From Cornus controversa (taxonomy: Eukaryota > Streptophyta > Magnoliopsida > Cornales > Cornaceae): 64,000 nucleotides of DNA. Made by a program: the position numbers and the translations under genes. The stretch is taken from positions 13,144,501-13,208,500 of the forward strand of contig CM048845.1 in assembly GCA_026545225.1 (NCBI GenBank). The letters run 5' to 3'. This document shows positions 25,610 through 36,890 of this stretch, in pieces (within the stretch, counting starts at the first letter, position 1; each line of letters begins with the position of its first letter). Under the pieces are notes generated by a model. It did no database searches and was not told the DNA's origin. It saw only the letters and a list, made by a program, of their open reading frames with translations.

Positions 25610-26109
25610 CTAGGAAGCACGGACACGGCTATGACATGACATGGACACGGATATAGCTATACGGAAAATTCTGGAAAAACAAGACATGGACACGGCAATG
25701 ATATGACTATAAAATAATAATATAATATATTAACATATATTAATTATTCAATAAAAAAAGATTACATTACATAAATATTTCAATTTATCGTCAAGAAATT
25801 AAAAATCAAACAAACTTATAAATAAAAATAGACAAATAGATTAAAGAACCAGACTTATTCAGTCCTTTAAATATATATTTAGCTTAGATTTTTAATCATA
25901 ACTTAATCCCATATAATTTTTTTTCGAAATACTTGAATATACGTCATTATTACGAAATGTACGACACGTGTTCGAGGAGTATCTAAAAAGTGTTCAAGAA
26001 GTGTTTTAAAAAGAAAAATATTAAGACACTTTTACGAAGTATCCGAATATTTGACACGGTGTTCGAATGTTCGATACGACACTCTTGGTGAAGTTTACGT
26101 GCTATCTAG
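25610..26109. mobile_element. hAT-like non-autonomous element (500 bp) with perfect 8-bp TSD
   Basis: Terminal inverted repeats start CTAGGAAGCACG on the left and CTAGATAGCACG (reverse complement) on the right. ATTCAATG occurs exactly on both sides (25602-25609 and 26110-26117), the 8-bp duplication typical of hAT transposons. The interior is AT-rich with repeated GACACGG and GTGTTCGA-type words and no transposase. Confidence 0.85.
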
Positions 26110-26950
26110 ATTCAATGTAATTTGACATGAACTTGGAAGATTTGAAAATTTTGCGACAAAAGTAGCTTTGGTTTTAGGAGATCTTGTCTGTCAAAATTTA
26201 GCAGCAACTTCTGCAAATTGGATGGGTTTGTATAATTAATTATTATGTTCATTTTCGGAAGGAACAATTAAACTTATTTAATTTAATTTAATTTTTTTTT
26301 TTTTGGGTTTAACTTTCATCTTAATCAAAGTTGTTAGAGTCTTTAAACAAGAACTTGATGTGCCAAAACATTACTTTCATAGGTTCTTCGATTATTTTGT
26401 TCATTTAAAAATTAACAAAAATAAGTTTATAAATAACATCTATCTTCTTTCTTCAAATAAGTAAAATACAATAAAATTAAGATGGATTGGTGATAGGAGT
26501 GACTTCTAAAAAAAATATAGGGTTAATGATTAAAGTGTTAAGAAACAATTGAGTAACACATAACAAAATAAATAAGAAAGAAAACTTAAGTGGTATAATC
26601 ACATATAATATAGACCTGTAAATGCATCAGTGAGAAAAGTTGAATTATTTTTCATAAAAGGTGACAGGCATAGAAATGCACCAGTGAGAAAAGTGCAATT
26701 ATTTTTCATAAAATGTGTCAGACAGAGAGGTTGAATAAAAATTAATATGGGATGAAGTAATCAGAAATAAATTAAAAAAATAAAATATAATTAGCGACAT
26801 AGATTTTAAAAATGAAATGGAAAAGAGAATTTATGTGAACAAACTTATTCATATGAGATAAAGGGGTTAAAGGCGTGAAGATGATCTTTATGAGTGAAAA
26901 AAAAAAGACTTGATTTCATTTTCCCAACCAATAATTGGATTGGAAAAAAA
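26110..26950. other. AT-rich intergenic sequence
   Basis: No gene. A short near-duplication, CAGTGAGAAAAGT(T)G...TTATTTTTCATAAAA, occurs twice at about 26628-26662 and 26680-26714. Confidence 0.5.
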
Positions 26951-26956
26951 AATACT

Positions 26957-27045
26957 ACTCTCTCCGTCCTATATTAGTTGTCCATTTTTTCATTTTGGGT
27001 TATTCCAAAATAGTTGTCCATTAAAAAAGTCAAAGTAAATAAAAA
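26957..27045 (+). mobile_element. Stowaway-like MITE end (fragment)
   Basis: CTCTCTCCGTCCTATATTAG followed by TTGTCCATTTT resembles the CTCCCTCCGTCC terminal repeat of Stowaway-type Tc1/mariner MITEs. The complementary right end was not found, so this is a truncated copy. Confidence 0.5.
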
Positions 27046-27089
27046 TGCCCCACACCCTGTTTTCGCTATCTGGAATTAGGTAAAAGGGC

Positions 27090-28010
27090 AAAAAAAAATC
27101 CCTTTGCATTTAAAAAAGTACAAGAAACCCCCCTATGCTATATTTTTGACCATATCACACACTCACATTTACGAAAGTGAACAATTTATCCCCTCTTGCA
27201 CATATTATCATTTTCTATGACTATTTTACCATTTCTATTATTATAAAAAAATAAAGAACAATTGAGAGAAGAGAGGTTTTTTTTATATTAAGTTATATCA
27301 ATTTTTGGAAAAAAATAAAAATGCACAATTACATAATAAAAAATTTTGGATTTTTTTTTTCCGAAAAATTTTCCATGAGAAAGAGGGTTTTTTTATTTTT
27401 ATTTATATTAAGTTTTTCTTTAGCTTAATAAAAAAAAGAGGAATTTTTTCTGGGAAAAAAACTAAATATGCACAATAATAATAATTTCCAGATTTTTTTT
27501 TATTTTTTTGAAAATGATTTTATTTTCATAAATTCCCTCTCTTTCTACCATATCACACCCTCACATTTGCAAAAGTGAGCAAATTACCCCATTCTTGCAC
27601 ATATTATCATTTTCAATGACCATTTTACCCTTTTCATTTTTATAAAAAATAAAGAACAATAAAGAAAAGAAAGGTTTTTTTATATTAAGTTTTTTTTACT
27701 TTAATAAAAAAAGAAGAGTTTTTTTCCCAGAAAAAATTTTTCTGGAAAAAAAAACTAAAAAATGCACAATTACATGATAAAAAACTTCGGATTTTTTTTT
27801 TTGTTTTCCGGAAAAATTTTCCATTAGAAAAAAGGGTTTTTTTATATCAAGTTTTTTTTTTTACTTTAATAAAAAAAAGAGGAGTTTTTTTTGGGAAAAA
27901 AAACTAAATATGCACAATTACTTAATAAAAAAATTTCAATTTTTTTTTGTTTTCGGAAATTTTTTCTCGAGGACTTGTTACACCTTTTTAAAAACTCAGG
28001 GTGATTTTTG
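27090..28010. repeat. AT-rich duplicated block with ~400-bp spacing
   Basis: A segment with CCATATCACAC, CTCACATTT, TTGCACATATTATCATTTTC and AAAGAACAAT occurs at about 27150-27270 and again at about 27550-27660. The word AATATGCACAAT or a close variant recurs near 27320, 27465, 27760 and 27905, between poly-T and poly-A runs. It looks like an old tandem or segmental duplication of low-complexity sequence. It is non-coding. Confidence 0.7.
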
Positions 28011-28182
28011 GCCCTCTCGTCTGGAATTATTAAAGTCCAGACAGAAAAAAGAGGATTTTGTGTATTTGGAATTTGCAAACCTGAGTCCAAACAAGTAATT
28101 TGTTCGGTCCCCAATAGTAAACCAAAGTCCAACTTAATTTGTTTAGTCCCCAAGGGACTTTATCTTTTAATAAAGGAATTAG

Positions 28183-28500
28183 CGGATATATGACCACAAA
28201 GCATGCAAACCTCAACCTTTCATCCTCTCTTTTAAAGAAACTTCAAAAGGATCAACTTTTTGAATGGAATATTCAAGACTCAAATCTTGTTCAAGAGATT
28301 AAAAACGATCTCGACAATATTCCAGATGTTTATTTCCCATAAACCGGAGATAAACTTATTCTTGAAACAGACGCCTCAGACCTTTGCTGGGGATGTGTCT
28401 TGAAAGCTATACGGAAAGAAGTATGGCCATATGATAATGATGAACCCCATCATCTTATCCGAGCCCCTTACTCTAACAAGCATTGGACACGTACTTTGGT
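28183..28500 (+). pseudogene. Endogenous caulimovirid (pararetrovirus) RT/RNase H fragment
   Basis: One frame reads through an RT thumb/connection-like stretch (LLKKLQKDQLFEWN) and then, after a TAA at 28340-28342, the RNase H entry motif LILETDASD followed by CWGCVLKAI. This arrangement is characteristic of Caulimoviridae reverse transcriptase-RNase H. Only about 100 codons are recognisable; coat, movement and protease regions are absent, so this is a dead, truncated integrated copy. A Ty3-type element is the alternative, but the ETDASD...W spacing favours a pararetrovirus. Confidence 0.68.
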
Positions 28501-28947
28501 GCAAACCTCAACCATTCATACAACATTAATAGTGTTAGTAATTTTTTTTGTCAATAATAACATATTATTTGAGTCTTGATTAATGCATTCATCTAGTCTG
28601 TGTCAACCTTGGGCTAAGAACTGGCCTAGGTTGAGGATTGGGCTGACCTAGTTAATTATTTTAGTGAGTACAATATATTTAATCTTGAAAGGTTAAATGT
28701 ATCTTGATTAGATTAGATGAGTATAATACATCGAGTGTTTAGTTTAGACGGACTCAATTTTACTATTAATAGCTTTAGTTCTATTGGGCCATAGCTATTT
28801 CAAGTCTAAGCGTTGGAGAGCTAATTAATCTTTTAACTAAATTTTTTATTTTCGGATATCTCACCAAAATACAGAGATGTCAACAATTTTTTGTTTTCGT
28901 AAAGGATCATTCAACTTCGAATAGTCCAAGAATCACCTAATTACATA
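28501..28947. other. Intergenic sequence between the caulimovirid fragment and the plastid insertion
   Basis: GCAAACCTCAACC(A/T)TTCAT near 28502 repeats the copy near 28204, so short direct repeats flank the caulimovirid fragment. Otherwise AT-rich with no recognised feature. Confidence 0.5.
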
Positions 28948-29283
28948 TCAGAAATCCCAGGACCAGAAGTAGTAGGATTGATTCTCATAATAATAAATAA
29001 AAATATCTCGATTTTTTTTGCGAAAATTATCGAATTCAAAATCAATGTCCGATAGCGAGTTGATCGGTTAATTCAATAAGAAATGGGAGTTAGCACTCGA
29101 TTTCGTTGGTACCATCCAACCGAATCCAATTCAATTGTTTACTTATTCGATGAATTCATTTTCAAGTTCAATCAACCCATTTTCAAAATATCAAGTGGCT
29201 GAATAAGAATCTTGAGAAAGTCTTTTATTTGTCTATGATTATAGACAATCCCATTCAGATTATCTATGGAATTTGAACCTTTG
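28948..29283 (-). other. NUPT: nuclear copy of the plastid atpB 5' end and atpB-rbcL spacer
   Basis: On the minus strand an ATG (28986-28988) opens MRINPTTSGPGIS, the start of plastid ATP synthase beta subunit. About 14 codons later the similarity stops. Upstream of that ATG (higher coordinates) lies sequence I recognise as the plastid atpB leader and atpB-rbcL spacer, including TTCGTTGGTACCATCCAACC and GAATTCAAAATCAATGTCCG. It is a fragment of organellar DNA in the nuclear genome and cannot encode a subunit. End points are approximate. Confidence 0.85.
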
Positions 29284-31153
29284 AATACACATCAGGTTTA
29301 CACTTCTTGTCAAAGCAGCCAACCGCATATCATCCGTCTGCCACATTACCACCACCAAAATCTTTTTATGAGATTGGGTGCATGTTGTTGCACTTAACTA
29401 GTTGAAATTTTAGATGTTATTGCACTTATTAAGTATGACTATTTTAGTTTGGGTAGAGTAATCCTATGACGAATGAAACTATTATCTATTTATTGAGGAA
29501 GTTGTTTATCACAAATGAAACCATTAGCGATTTATAGACATCAACCTAACAAATTAATAGCTATGATTAAATCTAATCCATGCACTCTATTGTGATCCTA
29601 CACAATATCTAACATACTTTGCTCACTCCTTCTAAAGTCTAAAACTATTAGAATTTTCTTATGCTAATCCACTAACCTCCAACATATTCTAGAATAGCAT
29701 TTGCATACAATTCTAACCTAAAGAATATTTTAGACACTTTGACACATAGGTATATCAAGTGGATGCCATCTAGTTTTCAAGTAAGTTCATGTGTACTGCC
29801 CATGTGGCCCAACATTTACTTGATTTGGATGGATGGTGACACAAGGCTCTCTTGGTATTCTACTTTCTATTAAACCTCAATATCTCTTAAAATGTAATTT
29901 TAATACACAAATATAATTTTGTATTTACATAGTTTATTAATTATAAAAATATAATAAATTATTGTATACTATTTTATTTAATATAATAGATTATATAGTT
30001 TGCACTGTTATATACATTATTATTTATAAAATTATATTATACATATTAGCTATGTAGTAACAAAGTTAATTATATATAAATTATATTGTAATTGTCATTG
30101 TCGTTGTCTATATTTTAATATGAATGGAGTTGTAAATATACATCATATTATGTAACAAAATAAAAATACTATATATAATATACACTATACACAAATATTA
30201 GATTATTCTTTCATATTAAATAGTTTATGCTATATATTTATTGTATATTATGTTATGAATATTCTTATAATATTTAATTAAAATCTTAAATATCATATTA
30301 TGAGTTTTATGTAGGTATATTATTTTAGAAAAAATATTTCTTATAAAATGTATTTCTTATATAATTACTAATTTATTATATAATGTAATGTATTTAGATA
30401 GTTTTAGTTATTTTCACCTTTAGTATAATAGATTATATAGTGTAATATTATATCTTATTTATGATTTTTTATTATTCATGTTATAGTAACAAAGTTAGTT
30501 AATTATTCATAATCAAGATAAACGACAACGGATATGTGAGTGTCTCAAGAAATTATTATATAATTTTGGACCAATCATAATTTGACACACAAGTAAATGT
30601 GTCAACTTATTTTAACTTTTTTTCTTACAAGTCTTGATTTGTTGCATTTCTTAGATATATCATTCAACGAAAAATCACTTTGAGACCGGGTCATGCTGCA
30701 TTTTAAAAAAATAACGATGGAGAGAAGAGGATGGTTATTTTAGAATGGAAGACATATATATAATAAGAGAATTTTTTTTTTAACATTTTGGACCCCCAAA
30801 ATGGGCTTTTAAACCCAAAAAGTCATTCATTTGGTGAGTTTCACTAAACGGGCTTCTAGTAAAAGCCCAAACATTTAAAAGCCCATTTCATGGCAGCTAT
30901 GAGAACTTACTTTGGGGGTGACTTTGGGGAGGTTAGATGGTACCTTCTATATAAATACATGGATTCACAATAACTCTATGTCACTCCTATCTATTGTTTT
31001 ATATTACCCATATTAACCTTGAGTTTTCATTTATTTCTATACCTCTCTCTCTCTCTTTTTCCTCTCGGAATTGATATTCCACCAAACATCTTTTTAATTT
31101 TGAATTCCTTTTGTTGGAAGTAGTAAGAAAATTTTCTTGAGAAATCACTTAGG
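29284..31153. other. AT-rich intergenic sequence
   Basis: 29890-30500 is extremely AT-rich, with many TATA/TTATAT words. A TATATAAATA at about 30948-30957 precedes a short decayed reading frame. No gene or definable repeat otherwise. Confidence 0.5.
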
Positions 31154-31481
31154 ATGGCAAGAAGCTCCTCCAAACAGACCATTCGGTTGGTGGAATTTTT
31201 AAATCCAACTTATATCAAAAGTAGTGTGTGAGTTGGTCCAACATGTATGTATGTTCCACAAATCCAATGGTATGTGGTTGTTTAGTTCGCTTCAAGAACT
31301 CCAATGTCAAGAAGGTAGTGAGAAATTATTAAATAGTTCAGAGACACTTGATGATTCAATTGAATCAAAATTTATGTTGAAATTTTCTTATAATATCTTA
31401 TTAGATTTTGAGAGAGTTTTTATTGAACTCGGCTACATAGTCAAGAATCATCTTAACAATTTCTCAAAGCCTAGTAACTAA
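31154..31481 (+). pseudogene. Decayed short reading frame of unknown origin
   Basis: An ATG at 31154 opens MARSSSKQTIRLVEFLNPTY and stops after 25 codons. Another frame from 31224 continues to 31481 with LLDFERVFIELGYIVKNHL. A TATATAAATA lies ~200 bp upstream. I do not recognise a family. The sequence just downstream is repeated at 34.7 kb, suggesting a degenerate member of a gene family or transposon. Confidence 0.3.
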
Positions 31482-31715
31482 GTTACTAGGAAGTTGGGGG
31501 AGGAAGCTTTGATAACACTCTATATGTGATTTCAATCACATTCAATTTGGCTTTTTAAGGTCATGACAAGGGAATATTGTGGCTTAAGTGAGTCCAAAGA
31601 AATGCATACCAACAAGAATATTGTGGATGTGGAAGAATCACAAGGTTAGGGATTATAGGTACATTGCTTGTACCAATGCTAGATGTGATTAGTTCATAAT
31701 TAGTGTATTTATATA
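31481..31715 (+). repeat. Dispersed repeat, copy 1
   Basis: Shares collinear words with 34680-34905: TACTA(G/A)GAAGTTGGGG, AACACTCTA, TGACAAGGGAA, ATACCAACAAGAATATTGTG, GATGTGGAA, ATTGCTTGT. The orientation is the same. Function unknown. Confidence 0.8.
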
Positions 31716-32935
31716 ATATTTGTAATTATAATGCATCAAATTTATAATTATATTCACCAAAGGCTTAATGGCTCGGCACTGTGTCCTCTCCTTTCAAATT
31801 GAAAGGGAGAGGGGAGAGGGTTCAAGCCTCTTTATAGAACTTATCCCGCGCACGTGATTTGTGAAATCTTACCTATGTCAATTTCTTTTACATATTATAT
31901 ATTATATTATTTTAGATCGGATTCATTATAATCTATATATTGAATTTGTTTAGTTAACATATTAGTGTACTCAAATTGCTAATGGGTTATTGAATTGGAT
32001 GCTCCTTGTCAGACTTATTTGAAAGAATTCAATTCGATTCATTGACAGGTGTCTCACAAGTCCAAAACGCCCATTGGTAACATCCACCTTTAATTGGCTA
32101 CAACTATGGTAGTCAATTGTTGTATTAGGAAATAAGCCCACTTTAAATATATATAAAATGAAAATGCATATATATGGATATATTTTGAGAGAGGAAGAGA
32201 GATAATGGCTAAAGTAGCGGATTGTTGTATTACAAAATTATTAGCATACTTTAAATTTAAAAATAAAAAATTACAAAATATATATAGAAAATTAAGAATG
32301 CTATTGATAATATTAGGTATCTTTAGAGAGAGAGAGAGAGATATTGAGCAGTTGTGTTTAGAAGTTTTTTTTTTTTCGCCATTTCCATATTTTTGGATAA
32401 AATAAAAAATTTAATAATAATATAGATATATATCATGTATTTAATTAAATAATATCATATAAAAAATAAAAAATAAATAGAAATTCCATGTACATTTAAC
32501 GTAGAATAGATATATATTATCAAGTAAATCCTGATTTTCGAGCTGATTAGTCCTTTTATCTTAATTTTTTTTTTCTCATTTTCTTTTTATTTCTAGGTAA
32601 GAATACTTTCCAATGATGATTACAGCTATTGTGTAAAAAAATTACATACACCTTACCTCTTTTCTATTATTAGAACTTCATCCTTTGCTGTACTAGAATT
32701 GAATCTCTATGTGGTACTATCAATGCAACATAAACAATTTTGATTATTGAATAACTTCAATTCCAATATCTTGATATTTAAATGATACTTGGGAGCATCA
32801 AATTCCCGTTTGGAATTAGAATTGAAATTGATAATTTTTAACTATACATAACATTAGATAAGTTCAACTAATGTTGGTCAACTTTTCATATTAATTGAAC
32901 AATTCTAATCAAAGTTTACAAACTCAATAATTGTG
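31716..32935. other. Intergenic sequence, possible SINE trace
   Basis: 31755-31850 contains GGCTCGGCACTG and GGGTTCAAGCC, which loosely resemble tRNA-type A and B boxes, about 70 bp apart; a SINE trace is possible but weak. An AG run occurs at 32325-32341. Nothing else is recognised. Confidence 0.3.
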
Positions 32936-32939
32936 GTTA

Positions 32940-33175
32940 CCACGGTTCGGATTAGGCATAATTCTAATTTGATTCTTGGTTTACGGATTGGTGAATATGA
33001 GATCTGATCTGATCCGTAAGAAAGATTCAATTTGAATCGATCCTTGAAATAATGGATTAGATCGAATCGAATTGACGGATTGAGCTTAATCTAAACAATT
33101 CAATATAATTATTTTTTAACTAGGACCCAATAACAATTTTTTAGCCTTAAAGATATAATAATATTATTAAAAGTT

Positions 33176-33216
<41 letters not shown>

Positions 33217-33415
33217 ATAAATATTATAAATTCTAACATATTACCACGGATCGGTTTCACAGATCAGATCGGATTTCTAATCTTCAATCTGTAATCTACA
33301 GATTCTTATTTTCTAAATCCGCAACTAATTCGTTAGTCATTCAATTCGATTCGATACGGATCGGATTAAATTAAATCGGATTGACAAATTATTTGTGCAC
33401 CCCTAGTTTAATCGG
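32940..33415. mobile_element. Degenerate hAT-like non-autonomous element
   Basis: Repeated GATCGGATT/AATCGAATC-type words surround a TA microsatellite at 33179-33213. The right end reads TTGTGCACCCCTAG, a terminus common among plant hAT-like elements. The left terminal repeat was not located with confidence. Confidence 0.4.
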
Positions 33416-33851
33416 TTTAGAAAGTTCACGAGTAATGTGTAATAAGATTCTTAACACGTTATCAACTCAAGATCTCTAATGTCGAAGAGAGAGCAACCTA
33501 GTAACGGGACATTGACATTTCGAGAGGTTACGAAAATAAAAGATGATGATCACATACTCACAGTTATTAATAGATTCTTTTAATTTCAATTAGTATTGAT
33601 ACTTTAAATTAGTTTTTCAAATCTAAGAATAACCTTTCTTAGTTCTTGAACAATTGAATAATTGGTGTATTTCGAAATAGTTATATAAATAATATATATC
33701 TATATATTATCACTCACACTAAACATTCTTGGTGGGTAAGATGAGGGTTGCATTTGAAACATAGACGGTGTCTATGCAAGGCAACTACGAGGTGAAATAG
33801 CATCCAAAGGGAATGTGCAGCTTCGGCTGTATCTATGTTTCGGCCCTTTAT

Positions 33852-34505
33852 ATTATCACTCGATCACACTCTACATACTTTAAATATATATAATTTGCTT
33901 TAATTTTCAGAAAAACAAATCGACTTGACCTGTTTTTTTTTTTTTTTTTACCTAAATTGACTTGATTTGGTAATCAATTTTATTTTTATCTCTTCCTCGA
34001 TTAGTTATTTTAAGAGTCATGCTACATCGGTTCAACATTTCAACTCGAATGTTGGGCTTAACTCAGCCCACCACTAGGATTACTTTGGCCGAACATTTCT
34101 AATTGTATGATCTACAGAAATAGATGTATTTTTTGGTTGATGGATACCGATGTTGTTAAAAAAATAGATGATGATACCAATAACATGGTACACCCGGTGT
34201 AAGAAATTTTCTCATATAACACATTATCGGTTAACCGAATGTTGAATGTTGGGCCTAACTGTACATTCTTTATTATCACTTACACTATACATACTTTACA
34301 TATATACAATTTGCTTTAATTTTTGGGAAAAAAAAAATCTGACTTGACATGTTTTTTTTAACCTAAATTGACTTGATTTGGTAATCAATTCTATTTTTAT
34401 CTTTTTCTTAATTAATTATTTTAAGAGTCATGCTACATAGGCTCAATATTACAACTGAAATCTTGGGCTCAACTCATCCCACCACTGCGATTACTTCCGC
34501 TGAAA
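33852..34505. repeat. Direct duplication, two ~240-bp copies
   Basis: Copies at about 33852-34095 and 34272-34505 share CATACTTTA(A/C)ATATATA, AATTTGCTTTAATTTT, ACCTAAATTGACTTGATTTG, GTAATCAATT(T/C)TATTTTTATC and TTTTAAGAGTCATGCTACAT. About 175 bp of unrelated sequence lies between them. Non-coding. Confidence 0.85.
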
Positions 34506-34679
34506 AAATGCTCAGCCAAAGAATCATTTCGCTTATGAGAAACAAAATTCGCCTGTAGAATAATTGAATTCAGAAGAAGAATCATTATCCTTATCTTATT
34601 TTAATGCAAAGTTTATGTACTAGTAAAGATTTTGGATTGTATAGCACATTATCTTTCATTGTCTTTTAGATGTGATTCG

Positions 34680-34905
34680 AGAAACTACTAAGAAGTTGGG
34701 GAGGATGTTTTGAAAACACTCTAGATATGATTAATTTAAATAATATCATTTGTCATTTGGTGATGACAAGGGAACATTGTGACCTAGGTGAATCCAAATA
34801 CATCCATACCAACAAGAATATTGTGGATGTGGAACAATTACAAGGTTTGGGATTACATATAGGTGCATTGCTTGTTCCAACGATAGATGTGTGATTAGCT
34901 TAGTG
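34680..34905 (+). repeat. Dispersed repeat, copy 2
   Basis: Second copy of the repeat at 31481-31715. It is diverged, in the same orientation, and the preceding short reading frame is not preserved. Confidence 0.8.
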
Positions 34906-36890
34906 TCCATCAAGTATATTCGAATTATATTCTTTTTCCTTGTATTAGAGTGTCTTCTTGCATCCTCAAGGGACCCAATCTCAGATGTTTGTGTAGTCAA
35001 TGCTATTATGTACGGTCAGTTAGACAATGATGCAAAAGTGGTAATTGACATAAACTAAGAAAATAAATATTTGGGCTTCATTAGATTCCATCTTAACTAA
35101 AAGATCACCTATGCTTGGCATTAAATTGTTAACCCCTTTGTGTGTGTGTGTGTTGGGGGTGGGGTGGGGTTGGTTCAAATTCAATCAAAATTCTTCAACT
35201 AAGAAAAATGAACTCATAAAAATTTAATAAAATATTATAACAAAACTTAAATACATATCATTAAACCTTATGATTCAAAACTATCTAATAATTTCTCTTA
35301 ATACCGGTGAAGTTGATAAAACAATTTTAGTAGGTCATTTCAATTGACAGGCGAAGTGGTATGGAACTCGAATTCTATAGAAGTTTAATTGACAAGAAAG
35401 TCTAACCGGCAAAGTAAGAAAATAGGGATCATTTCATTTCTTATCAGATAACTTTCTAATTCTTAATGGAAGAAGGGAAATGTCTTCTAGTCTAACACGA
35501 AAGCCAAGTCTATCTTTATAAATAAGGTAGGCAGTCATCCTAAGTAGGTAGGCCACAATTAATTACATAATCTATTTCTGTTCCATGTCTTATCAACTAT
35601 TAACTTGATCGTTAGAGTGTATTTGACAGACACTTTTGACGCAATCACATCTCCTTTTGTTTTGCAAGAATGAAGCCCTGAATTAGATTGTGAAAATTTT
35701 TGCATCTACAGAAGTAATGAAATTGCGTGATGGAGTAACTAGTTCTATATTTGTTCACCCTCAAAATGTGCGGGCAACTTCAATGTGTGCTGGTAGTGTT
35801 GACATGCTACGAAGTAGGTCAACCCAAGGGTTTGGGCCAAGGACAAATTTATCCGATGAAAGCCAGAAAATGACTTTTTGATGGAACTGACAGGGCAGCT
35901 AGTGACTTAAACGACTTAGGAGTTGCTTAAGACCCCAACATAAAAGGTCTCAAAAAATAAAATTGCTTATATTATAGAACTTTTTAAAAAAAAAAAATTT
36001 AATCTACTATTATTAGACTTACTTTAAATTAAATTCTCTTATTATTAAACCTCAACTAATATGGCAATTTTCTAAAAAAAAATTCTCTCTCCTCCAATTA
36101 CACCAACAAAAATATTATATTTAATATATACTAACACTTGACTTTTGAATTGGCATAGCAGTTGTCTTTGGGTTGAGCTTGCGCCTATTGTATGGTTTAG
36201 GTCATCTTTTACTCTCAAGGTCCATTTGAATGGGTCTGAACATTTTATACTTCAAAATACACTCTCATTTTCCTTTTAGAAAAAAATTATATATAATATA
36301 TAAATATATATATAAGTAATGTAATGGTTCGGTTCAAGGACTTCAAAACAAAATCGAATTGTAAAATAACAATTCTATATTTTTGAACTAGGACAGAACC
36401 AAACCGTAAAATAATCGGACCAACCCGACTGATCCGGTTTGGCTTACCGATTTCACCGATTTTTTGTGCACTGCTATCACAAATGCCCACTATGAAACTC
36501 AAACTCTTCACCTCTCCTTTGAGGGAGGAAAGGTTATCCCAACCGGGTTAGAGTCAGATTGATTTGTTTAGACTCTTGTTGGATTCGGGTTACTAATATT
36601 TTAATAATAGCACTAATATTGCTAAATGCTAATAACAATATAGGTTAAATTTGGTTTGAGTTTTAGTTGTTTGACACATCTACTCAAGTTCAAACCTAAC
36701 CCAATCCAAACAACAAAACGAACCACCAAACTCGTCTAGATTTAGATTGAGTTGGGTTTGAATTGCCAATATAAATTGCACTCCTACTAATTGATGGAAA
36801 TTTCATGGTCTAACTAACTATTAATACTAACCACCAAGTTTTTTGGCCTAATGATATTTTCTTAGTTATATACCACATCTTTGTTCTCCC
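34906..36890. other. Intergenic sequence with hAT-like traces
   Basis: No gene. Regions 36300-36480 and 36540-36780 show the CGGTTCGG/GGTTTGG-rich composition and the TTTGTGCACTGCTA- or TTGCACTCCTACTA-like ends of degraded hAT-type elements, but no paired termini were established. The short open frame at 35690-35881 resembles nothing I know. Confidence 0.4.

Noticed and set aside
28948..28988. Functional atpB gene
   Set aside because: Only the first ~14 codons remain; it is a nuclear plastid DNA fragment.
31755..31850. tRNA gene
   Set aside because: GGTTCAAGCC resembles a B box, but no cloverleaf with paired acceptor and anticodon arms could be drawn; at most a SINE trace.
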